A stretch of DNA of 8,142 bases from Coriobacteriales bacterium (GTDB lineage: Bacteria > Actinomycetota > Coriobacteriia > Coriobacteriales > UBA8131): positions 1 to 8,142 of the forward strand of contig JAIRTN010000071.1 in NCBI GenBank assembly GCA_031254905.1, given 5' to 3'. The position numbers and the translations under genes were made by a program. A model generated the notes under the pieces. That model ran no database searches and was not told where the DNA came from. It was given only the letters and a program-made list of their open reading frames with translations. The first letter of the stretch is position 1. Each line of letters begins with the position of its first letter. Positions 1-5,637 of this stretch are shown here, piece by piece.

Positions 1-944
1 TCGGCGTCGAAGCGGATGGCGCCAACCGGGCAAAGCTTCTCGCACACACCGCACCTGCCACCCGAAAGGACGCGGCAATGCTCGGCGTCGATGGTGGGTT
101 TGCTCGGCACCGCCTGCGCGAAGGGTTTATAAATCGCCTTGCGCAGCCCGAGCCCCTGCTCAAACTCGCTTGCCACCTTGGAGGGGCATTTTGTCTCGCA
201 AAGCCCGCAGCCGGTGCAAACCGCGTAGTCGACATACTTGGCCTTCTCGCGGATAGTCACCTCGAAGTTGCCCACGTAGCCGCTGACCTTCTCCACTTCC
301 GCGAGGGTTTTTACGGTGATAAGAGGATGGGTGCCCACGTCCGCCATCTTGGGGGTGCAGATGCAGGCCGAACAGTCCATCGTGGGGAAGGTCTTGTCGA
401 GCATGACCATCTTGCCCCCGAGCGACGGCTCGCTCTCCACGAGCGTAACCGGATAGCCGGCATCCGCGATGTCGAGCGCGGCCTGCATGCCGGCGATGCC
501 GCCACCGATGACGAGCGCGCGCTTGTTAACAGGGATGGTCGTGGTGTAAAGCGGCGTGTCGCGGTCGACCTTGGCGGCAGCCATCTTTACGAGGTCGATG
601 GCCTTTTTTGTGCCCTCCTCTTTGTCTTTATGCACCCATGAACATTGCTCGCGGATATTGGCGACTTCGAGCATATAGGGGTTGACGGAGGTATCGGCAA
701 GCAGCTTGCGGAAGGTAAGTTCGTGCATACGGGGTGAGCAAGACGCGATGACAACGCGGTCGAGCCGATGCTCGTTGATGGCGTCTTTTATTGACTGTTG
801 CCCGGGGTCCGAGCAGGTGTACTTGTTAGTGTCCGCAACAACAACGTTAGGAAACGAGCGCGCGGCCTCGGCAACGCGCTCCACATCGACGGTGCCCGCG
901 ATGTTGGAGCCGCAGTAGCAAACGAACACGCCAATTCTGCTCAT
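1..944 (-). CDS. hdrA: HdrA-like subunit of heterodisulfide reductase, N-terminal part (runs off left edge)
   Basis: FAD- and iron-sulfur-containing subunit of a soluble HdrABC complex; in known complexes HdrA holds the flavin at which electrons are bifurcated between a ferredoxin-type and a disulfide-type acceptor. About 314 residues are visible and no stop is reached. I see an HdrA-type N-terminus (IGVFVCYCGSNIAG, residues 4-17), a dinucleotide-binding glycine motif IGGGIAGMQAAL (from residue 146), the HdrA cysteine motif DCSACICTP (Cys191, Cys194, Cys196), a ferredoxin motif CTGCGLCETKCP (Cys243, 246, 249, 253) and a second one with Cys290, 298, 301 and 305. The ATG at 944 overlaps the hdrB stop (ATGA) and follows a strong Shine-Dalgarno AAGGAGGTG. 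The gene is third in hdrC-hdrB-hdrA. The second cluster motif has a longer first spacing (C-x7-C-x2-C-x3-C) than a canonical ferredoxin, which is common in this family. The identity is firm; the physiological electron partners cannot be told from this fragment. Confidence 0.95.
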   Translation of the reverse strand, partial: MSRIGVFVCYCGSNIAGTVDVERVAEAARSFPNVVVADTNKYTCSDPGQQSIKDAINEHRLDRVVIASCSPRMHELTFRKLLADTSVNPYMLEVANIREQCSWVHKDKEEGTKKAIDLVKMAAAKVDRDTPLYTTTIPVNKRALVIGGGIAGMQAALDIADAGYPVTLVESEPSLGGKMVMLDKTFPTMDCSACICTPKMADVGTHPLITVKTLAEVEKVSGYVGNFEVTIREKAKYVDYAVCTGCGLCETKCPSKVASEFEQGLGLRKAIYKPFAQAVPSKPTIDAEHCRVLSGGRCGVCEKLCPVGAIRFDA

Positions 945-1963
945 GGCGCGACCACCTCCTTGGGGTTGGCGTTGGGGCTTACGGCAGCGGCGTTAGTAGT
1001 GGTAGTGCCAGCAGCGGCCTCGGCGGCACTAACAGTGGCGGTGGTTCCACCGCTACCCCCGTCCTCATCCCCCTTATTAACCCTACCGCCCTGCCTTGCC
1101 GTGTCCTCCGCCGGCCAAAAATGCCGGTCGATGCCAAGCTGCTTCATATCGCCGCCCATGGCAACGCCGAGCAACTCGGTAAAGTAATACACGGGGATGT
1201 CAAAGGGGGCCTTGCCGGCGGCCACGCGCTTTGCGTTGATTTCCTTCTCACGCATGTCGAGATTGAGCATACAGAGCGGGCAGGCACAGGCTATGGCCTC
1301 GGCGTCGTTGGCGGCGGCATCCTCAAAGATGCGCTCAAGAAGCACACGCGCTGCCTTAGGCTCGCTTATCTGGTGAGAAGCGCCGCAGCACTCGGTCTTA
1401 AAGGCCCAGTCAACCGGCTCGGCCCCGGCAATCGCCAAAAGTTCATCCATGCTCTGCGGGTTCTCAACATCATCAAAATTGCAGAGCACGGCCGGCCGCA
1501 CCAGCGCACAGCCGTAATAGCTCGCAACCCTCAGCCCGCGCAGGTCCGACACCAGCACCCCGGCAATCGCCTCTCTGCTCTCGGGCTGGACCATGATTTC
1601 AAGAAAATTCGTAATTTCGGCCGTCGCCGCATAGGGCATTTCGATAAGTTCCTCAAGGTGACGACGCTGCTCCTCGCTTTGCCGGGCGTAGTTCCGCGCG
1701 TTTTTAAGCGCGCTGTAACAGCCCGCGCAGGCGGTGGCAACGTTAAGCGTGGAGTCCATGCGCTCAGCAAGCGCGAGCGAGCGGGCCGGAAGGGCAAAGG
1801 AAAGGTCTTTATCGGTGACAAGTGCGGCAGAAGTCCCGCAGCAGCACCATCCCGGTATCTCGAGCAATTCCAAGCCGATGCGTTTGCCAACGTAATCGGC
1901 GGAAAGAGTAAAGGAAATGCTCGTTGCCGTGGCGGAGCAACCGGGGAAATACGCGTATTTCAT
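941..1963 (-). CDS. hdrB: HdrB-like subunit of heterodisulfide reductase (two CCG domains) with low-complexity C-terminal tail
   Basis: Catalytic disulfide-reducing subunit of HdrABC; in characterised HdrB the two CCG domains ligate two noncubane [4Fe-4S] clusters that split the disulfide substrate. The 340-residue protein has both cysteine sets: Cys9, the Cys40-42 run (GWCCCG), Cys79 and Cys82; then Cys152 (YYGCALVRP), Cys192-Cys193 (ECCGAS), Cys228 and Cys231 (ACPLC). This makes it the true HdrB rather than a GlpC/LutA-like relative. The ATG at 1963 overlaps the hdrC stop (ATGA) and has a purine-rich Shine-Dalgarno (GGGGAGG) 5 bases upstream. Conserved sequence ends near residue 288; residues 289-340 form a Gly/Ala/Thr/Asn-rich tail without an obvious fold, which is unusual because HdrB proteins are normally about 290-300 residues. 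The tail is in frame up to the hdrA start, so it is probably a real addition and not a sequencing frameshift. The true substrate in a bacterium lacking coenzyme M/B chemistry is unknown. Confidence 0.95.
   Translation of the reverse strand: MKYAYFPGCSATATSISFTLSADYVGKRIGLELLEIPGWCCCGTSAALVTDKDLSFALPARSLALAERMDSTLNVATACAGCYSALKNARNYARQSEEQRRHLEELIEMPYAATAEITNFLEIMVQPESREAIAGVLVSDLRGLRVASYYGCALVRPAVLCNFDDVENPQSMDELLAIAGAEPVDWAFKTECCGASHQISEPKAARVLLERIFEDAAANDAEAIACACPLCMLNLDMREKEINAKRVAAGKAPFDIPVYYFTELLGVAMGGDMKQLGIDRHFWPAEDTARQGGRVNKGDEDGGSGGTTATVSAAEAAAGTTTTNAAAVSPNANPKEVVAP
953..961 (-). promoter_or_regulatory. Ribosome binding site of hdrA, embedded in the hdrB coding end
   Basis: Reads AAGGAGGTG on the minus strand, an almost complete anti-16S match, 8 bases before the hdrA ATG. 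It lies inside the last codons of hdrB, where it encodes Lys-Glu-Val. It fixes the hdrA start and suggests that hdrA can be initiated independently as well as by coupling to hdrB. Confidence 0.75.
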
Positions 1964-2529
1964 TGTGCCTCCCCTCCCTTAAGGATTTTGTCCACCATGC
2001 GACGCACCGCCGCCCTGTCCTGACTAAGGTGCAACTTAGGGCCAATCATGCCGCGCGCTAGCATCCCGGGAACGTTGAGAACATCCTGCATGAGATGACC
2101 GGAGAGCAGGTTGTATTTCGCGGCGAGAATCGCCTCGTTCGATTTGCCAAAGCGTCTGATGTTCGCCACAAAGGCATCGTCGAAAATATCCGCCTCCCGC
2201 GCCGGTCGCAGCCCCTGCTTTTTGGCGGTTCGTCTGAGCGCCAACATGATGGCGCTGATGTCAACGCCTTGGGGGCAGCGGGCCGAGCAGACTGTGCAGT
2301 TAGCGCATATCCACGGCGCCGTCGCGTTGAGAGCCTCGTCGATGAAGCCAAGCTGCAGCAGGCGAATCACGTGGCGCGGGGTGACGTCCATTTCGTGAAC
2401 CATGGGACAACCCGCCGTGCATTTGCCGCATTGGTAGCAGTCGTCAAAATCGACGGCAGCATCTCGCCCGATTTGGGCTACCTGTTCGAGATTTGCGTCT
2501 GTGATACGGGAAAGGTTACGTGTTTCCAA
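1960..2529 (-). CDS. hdrC: HdrC-like subunit of heterodisulfide reductase (two [4Fe-4S] clusters)
   Basis: Small electron-transfer subunit that relays electrons from HdrA to HdrB. The 189-residue protein carries two classical ferredoxin motifs: CYQCGKCTAGCP (Cys31, 34, 37, 41) and CANCTVCSARCP (Cys75, 78, 81, 85). These are followed by an alpha-helical C-terminal half containing GHLMQDVLNVPGM-type sequence typical of HdrC. No membrane helix is seen, so this is the cytosolic type. The start is TTG at 2529, chosen because AAGGAGGG lies 5 bases upstream and the next plausible start would remove conserved N-terminal sequence. It is the first gene of hdrCBA. In Moorella-type acetogens the same order hdrCBA is followed by mvhD and metVF, so a similar electron-bifurcating partner may lie beyond the left edge; this is inference only. 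Confidence 0.94.
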   Translation of the reverse strand: METRNLSRITDANLEQVAQIGRDAAVDFDDCYQCGKCTAGCPMVHEMDVTPRHVIRLLQLGFIDEALNATAPWICANCTVCSARCPQGVDISAIMLALRRTAKKQGLRPAREADIFDDAFVANIRRFGKSNEAILAAKYNLLSGHLMQDVLNVPGMLARGMIGPKLHLSQDRAAVRRMVDKILKGGEAQ

Positions 2530-2533
2530 AGCA

Positions 2534-2541
2534 CCCTCCTT
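2534..2541 (-). promoter_or_regulatory. Ribosome binding site deciding the TTG start of hdrC
   Basis: AAGGAGGG on the minus strand, 5 bases before TTG at 2529. No ATG or GTG lies at a suitable distance, so this site supports the non-ATG start. Confidence 0.7.
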
Positions 2542-2576
2542 ATGGCTTCGCCCAAGAAATCCCCTGCTTTGTCGGT

Positions 2577-2842
2577 CTAATTTCCGAAGGCCGTTCCATA
2601 ACTATAGTATTGTTCGGTATCCACCCATCGCTTTAACGCGCGGACACCATCTTCAGCGAGGCACGCCTGCTCTCTCCAGCAAAACGTAGGATGCGTGCCA
2701 GATGGTGCGTAATGCTGCGTAAAAGTCACCTTTGATTGTACGTACTGAAGGCCCGGTAATAACAGTGCCAAACCTGTTGCTTCGTCAAATAAACCCGTCA
2801 CTGGTTCGGGCGCGGAAAGAAACTTCCGGAAGCGGTTGATTT
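2577..2842 (-). pseudogene. Possible gene remnant or orphan open frame, unrecognised
   Basis: A minus-strand frame stays open from inside the recO end (first GTG at 2909) to TAG at 2577, and its last about 88 codons lie outside recO. The translation reads as protein-like, with aromatic and charged residues well mixed and ending WVDTEQYYSYGTAFGN, and codons are less GC-rich than in neighbouring genes. The GTG is inside recO and has no Shine-Dalgarno sequence, and no better start is visible downstream, so expression as an intact protein is doubtful. I recognise no family. It could be the 3' end of a gene truncated by rearrangement, a horizontally acquired fragment, or simply a chance open frame in a regulatory spacer. 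Confidence 0.22.
2604..2609 (-). promoter_or_regulatory. Candidate -10 element of an hdrCBA promoter
   Basis: Reads TACTAT on the minus strand, 5 of 6 to the sigma-70-type TATAAT consensus, about 75 bases before the hdrC start. The -35 region is poor: the position at 17-bp spacing reads AGCGAT, and the nearest TTG-like hexamer is TTAAAG at a too-long spacing of 21. An activator could be needed, or the match could be chance. Confidence 0.25.
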
Positions 2843-3646
2843 TTAAGAGTGAAAGGTCAAAAGGAAGTCGAGGGACTTCAGGCGATTGACAAGATGAAAG
2901 CGCAACCACTCGCGGGCAAACTTGAGCAGGGCCTCACCCAAAAGTTCATGCTCGGCATCTGCGTGGCGCTCAAGTTCAATAAATCGGGTGGTGATAAGGG
3001 CCTCAACCCAGTCAATAAGTGGGATATCGACATCAAGGCAACTTCCCGCAGGCAACTCAGAGAGACAGTGCGCGCATACCACCCCACCCTGCTCAAAGGA
3101 AAAGGCACGGCGCAGGGGTGCGTCCCCCTCTCCCTCACGCTCTCCTCCGCATTCTCCCCCACACGCGTCCCCGCACAAGACGCAGTACCTCAAAGAAGGA
3201 CGAAACCCCAACTGCGCGGCCATCTTAAGCACCGCGGCAGCAGCAATAAGGGCAACCCCCTCTGCCGGCACGGCACCAACGCAGCGCAGGGCCTCAAGCG
3301 CCAAGGGGAACAGGCGCGGCTCGCAATCTCCATCGGCCGAAACTTTGTCGAGCATCTCAACGATAACCGCCGCAGCCGCGGAATGAAGCACATCAACGCG
3401 ACAAGCCCCGTTGTCATAAAGCCCCTCCGCCTCGGTAACGATGTCGAGGCTGCGCCCCTTATGCAGCAACACGCGGGCGGCACAATACAACTCAAGGCGC
3501 GCGCCAAGTTTCGAGCCGGGCCGCCGAGCCCCCTTCGCGACCGCGCGCACCTGATGTCCTTCGCTTGAAAACCCCGTGATAATGAGGTCGCTCTCGCCAA
3601 GTTTTGTCTTTCTGAGCACCAGAATCGTCGTCGATATATCCGGCAT
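2843..3646 (-). CDS. recO: DNA repair protein RecO
   Basis: Recombination mediator that binds ssDNA and SSB and, with RecR, loads RecA in the RecFOR pathway. From ATG 3646 the product is 267 residues, close to the family norm of about 240-260. The N-terminal OB-fold shows the typical opening (TTILVLRKTKLGESDLII, residues 6-23) and the KGARRPGSKLGARLE region (39-53). The helical C-terminal domain carries a zinc site of two CxxC pairs, Cys155/Cys158 and Cys191/Cys194. Between the pairs sits a Gly/Glu-rich stretch (residues about 161-178) containing two extra cysteines (Cys162, Cys166), longer than usual. An upstream in-frame ATG at 3700 would add 18 residues inside era; I prefer 3646 because it forms an ATGA overlap with the era stop, has GAGGG 6 bases upstream and matches the conserved N-terminus. 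It is the last gene of the housekeeping block. Confidence 0.93.
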   Translation of the reverse strand: MPDISTTILVLRKTKLGESDLIITGFSSEGHQVRAVAKGARRPGSKLGARLELYCAARVLLHKGRSLDIVTEAEGLYDNGACRVDVLHSAAAAVIVEMLDKVSADGDCEPRLFPLALEALRCVGAVPAEGVALIAAAAVLKMAAQLGFRPSLRYCVLCGDACGGECGGEREGEGDAPLRRAFSFEQGGVVCAHCLSELPAGSCLDVDIPLIDWVEALITTRFIELERHADAEHELLGEALLKFAREWLRFHLVNRLKSLDFLLTFHS

Positions 3647-4593
3647 CAGTTGCCCTCGCTGTACCCAAACCGCCGTATCTGGTTCGCGTCCCTGCGCCAC
3701 GCCTTACGTATCTTCACGCGCAGGTCGAGGTAGACGCTCGCACCGAGGAAACGCGCAAGGTCGAGCCGCGCCTGCGTCCCAATTTGCCTAATCATCTCGC
3801 CGCGACGCCCGATAAGTATGCCCTTCTGAGAATCTCTCTCGACAAAAATATTCGCAAAAATTGAATACAGACCCTTCTTCGCGTCGAAAGTCATTTCCTC
3901 AACCTGCACGCCAACCGCGTGCGGAACCTCGTCAAAGGTCGCAAGAAGCACCTTCTCGCGGATAAACTCCGCAACAATCACCTCAAGCGACTGGTCGGTA
4001 TCCATGTCGGAGGGAAACCAACGCGGCCCTTCAGGGAGGAAGGAAACAGCGGTCTCGATAAAACTCTCGAGGTTTACGCGGGTCAGGGCACTGAGAGAAA
4101 GCACTTCGTCAAAATGGTTGCGGAGACAGACGGCCTCTTTTTGGGCAGCTATCTCTCCCTCCGTCACGAGGTCGGTTTTTGTAATCACCAAAATCCGCGG
4201 TATGGAAGACGTGCCGAGCGCGTCGAGTATCCATTGGTCCCCGGTTCCAAAAGGTTTGCTGGCGTCAAGCACAAAGCAGAGCGCGTCTACAGCCTCCATC
4301 GCCTTTTGTGCCGAGCGATTCAACTCCTCGCCTAAGGCGTCATGCGGCTTATGGATGCCGGGGGTGTCAACGAGCACAAGCTGATAGCTCTCCGTGTCGA
4401 GCACCGCGCGGAAGCGATGCCGCGTTGTTTGGGAAACAGGTGAGGTGATGGCAATCTTCCTGCCGATGACGGCATTAAGCAGGGTCGATTTGCCCGCGTT
4501 GGGGCGCCCGACGAGCGTGACGAAGCCGCTTCTGAATGGGGCGGTTTCGCCCGGAATTTCGCCCGTCCTTGTCCCCATTTCTTCTTGAGGCAT
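3646..4593 (-). CDS. era: GTPase Era
   Basis: Essential GTPase that binds the 3' end of 16S rRNA through a KH domain and assists 30S subunit assembly. From ATG 4593 it is 315 residues, normal for Era. The GTPase domain has G1 GRPNAGKS (29-36), switch region SPVSQTTRHR (51-60), G3 DTPG (76-79), G4 TKTD (138-141) and G5-like SAL (168-170). The C-terminal KH type II domain contains ILIGRRGEMIRQIG (259-272) and ends with the family's RRFGY. G4 has Thr instead of the usual Asn of NKxD, a variant tolerated in some Era proteins. The frame is open to 4764, but this would add 57 Pro/Ser/Arg-rich residues read across the dgkA end; ATG 4593 follows AGGAGG (4605-4610, spacing 11) that abuts the ybeY-dgkA stop, leaving a 16-bp gap. 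The functional link to neighbouring YbeY is strong, since both act on the 16S rRNA 3' end. Confidence 0.95.
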   Translation of the reverse strand: MPQEEMGTRTGEIPGETAPFRSGFVTLVGRPNAGKSTLLNAVIGRKIAITSPVSQTTRHRFRAVLDTESYQLVLVDTPGIHKPHDALGEELNRSAQKAMEAVDALCFVLDASKPFGTGDQWILDALGTSSIPRILVITKTDLVTEGEIAAQKEAVCLRNHFDEVLSLSALTRVNLESFIETAVSFLPEGPRWFPSDMDTDQSLEVIVAEFIREKVLLATFDEVPHAVGVQVEEMTFDAKKGLYSIFANIFVERDSQKGILIGRRGEMIRQIGTQARLDLARFLGASVYLDLRVKIRKAWRRDANQIRRFGYSEGN

Positions 4594-4609
4594 TATTCTG
4601 CGCGCCTCC

Positions 4610-5623
4610 TCAGCCCAACAGGCGTTCGAGCGCGACGACAAAGACGAAGGAGCCGACGATGACTGAGACAACGGCAAAGACAAATACGGCTGCGGCTGCG
4701 GCGTCCTTTGCAATCTTCGCCTTGGGATGGAAGGTGGGAGCGGCAATGTCGACGATGGCCTCAAGGGCGGTGTTAATAAGCTCGCTTGCTAGTACGAGGC
4801 CGACGCATATAGTGATGATGGCCCACTCGATGAGGTTGAGCCGGGCGAGCAGACCGGCCACGGTGACAAGCACCATGGCGACAAGGTGTATTCGCATGCT
4901 GCGCTGGGTTTTGACGGTATGGGCGAAGCCTTGCAGCGCGTAGCGGAAGGTGGCGCCGAGGCCGCGCAGGCCGCGATGGTCCTGTATGCCCTCGGGGATT
5001 ACCTGCGGTTTTTCGCCTTTGAGGTGGTACTCCCATTGGGAGAAATGCTCGTCCTCGCGCTCCTCCATTGCCTGTGCTTCGCTGGGATTTTCGTGGTCGT
5101 GTCCCAGCAGGTGCAGGATTCCGTGGATGACGAGCACCCAGAATTCCTCCTCGAGCGTGAGTTCTTCGATTTTTGCGTGGTCGCGGGCGACATCGGGGTT
5201 TATCACTATGTCGCCGAGCATGAGGGGGTCTTGGGGGGTAGGAGCGCCAAGAGGGGCGCCTAGGGGGATGTCTTGGGGGATGTCTTGGGGGATGTCTTGG
5301 GGCGCGCCTAGGGGGGTGCTTGTGGAAGCTCCGCCACCATCGCCGCCGCCCGCGGAGGCAACCTCCCCGGCAGCGCCGCCGCCGCCCCCTCTATTCGCAA
5401 GCCGAGAATCATCAAGCCCAAAGGAGAGCACATCGGTTGGGGTCGGCTTGCCGCGATACCTCTCGTTTAACTCCGTGATTTCCTCAAGGCCTACAAAGGA
5501 AATCGAAAGTTCAAGGGGAACAGAAAAGCCTTCGCGCGCAAGCACAAATCCGGCCAACTCCTCAATGCGCTCGATTGGCAAGTCTTGACCGGAGCGATTA
5601 TCAATAAGTACCTCAAACAGCAA
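4610..5623 (-). CDS. ybeY: Fusion of endoribonuclease YbeY and DgkA-family lipid kinase, with low-complexity insert
   Basis: A single 337-residue frame. Residues 1-205 are YbeY, a metal-dependent endoribonuclease of 16S rRNA 3'-end maturation and ribosome quality control: the TPTDVLSF motif (61-68), LGDIVI (136-141) and the metal-binding HGILHLLGHDH, with His167, His171 and His177. Residues about 219-335 are a DgkA-type diacylglycerol/undecaprenol kinase: amphipathic start GATFRYALQGF, three membrane helices (about 246-262, 265-283, 309-332), catalytic motif ELINTALEAIVD (Glu281, Asn284, Glu288) and KIAKDAAAAAV (Lys306, Asp307). Between the TDVLSF and LGDIVI strands, residues about 72-134 are a Gly/Ala/Pro-rich insert with three PQDI units. 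In Bacillus ybeY and dgkA are separate adjacent genes, so this looks like fusion by loss of the intervening stop. The fusion would tether the RNase domain to the membrane unless it is cleaved. The start is TTG at 5623, 14 bases after the phoH stop, with a G-rich ribosome binding site of poor quality. Confidence 0.92.
   Translation of the reverse strand: MLFEVLIDNRSGQDLPIERIEELAGFVLAREGFSVPLELSISFVGLEEITELNERYRGKPTPTDVLSFGLDDSRLANRGGGGGAAGEVASAGGGDGGGASTSTPLGAPQDIPQDIPQDIPLGAPLGAPTPQDPLMLGDIVINPDVARDHAKIEELTLEEEFWVLVIHGILHLLGHDHENPSEAQAMEEREDEHFSQWEYHLKGEKPQVIPEGIQDHRGLRGLGATFRYALQGFAHTVKTQRSMRIHLVAMVLVTVAGLLARLNLIEWAIITICVGLVLASELINTALEAIVDIAAPTFHPKAKIAKDAAAAAVFVFAVVSVIVGSFVFVVALERLLG
5263..5298 (-). 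repeat. Three perfect 12-bp tandem repeats inside the ybeY coding region
   Basis: Unit gggggatgtctt on the plus strand occurs three times without a mismatch. On the coding strand each unit gives four codons, producing the PQDI repeats. On both sides lie similar ggggcgcc(g)cctagg-type segments encoding PLGAP units. Copy-number change by slippage would alter length by four residues and keep the frame. Confidence 0.93.
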
Positions 5624-5637
5624 TTTCTTTCGCCCCC

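Larger units (their letters stand above)
2530..2842. other. Gap of 313 bp between recO and hdrC without a confident gene
   Basis: This is the only long spacer in the window and the natural place for the hdr promoter. GC is about 51% (123 of 240 bases in 2581-2820), visibly below the flanking genes. It contains the hdrC ribosome binding site, a weak promoter-like -10 element, and an open minus-strand frame described separately. A perfect 10-bp palindrome CTTCCGGAAG (2823-2832) lies just after the recO stop, but it has no loop and no following T-run, so I do not call a terminator. Two imperfect 14-bp direct repeats (11 of 14 matching; 2582-2595 and 2824-2837) bracket the segment; this may be chance. 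Confidence 0.6.

Noticed and set aside
78..641. Plus-strand open frame of 187 codons at the left edge
   Set aside because: Antisense to hdrA, whose minus-strand frame is continuous with all HdrA motifs.
1121..2023. Plus-strand open frame of 300 codons
   Set aside because: Antisense to hdrB, with no motif and no ribosome binding site; a shadow of a GC-rich gene.
2543..2556. Hairpin overlapping the hdrC ribosome binding region (GGC-GAA-GCC)
   Set aside because: Only a three-base-pair stem; too small to act as a regulatory structure.
2823..2832. Palindrome CTTCCGGAAG after recO as a transcription terminator
   Set aside because: No loop of useful size, a short stem and no T-run after it on the minus strand; transcription may continue into hdrCBA.
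4594..4764. Extended N-terminus of Era (57 extra residues)
   Set aside because: It would be a Pro/Ser/Arg-rich reading of the dgkA coding end in another frame; ATG 4593 has a ribosome binding site and gives the normal Era length.
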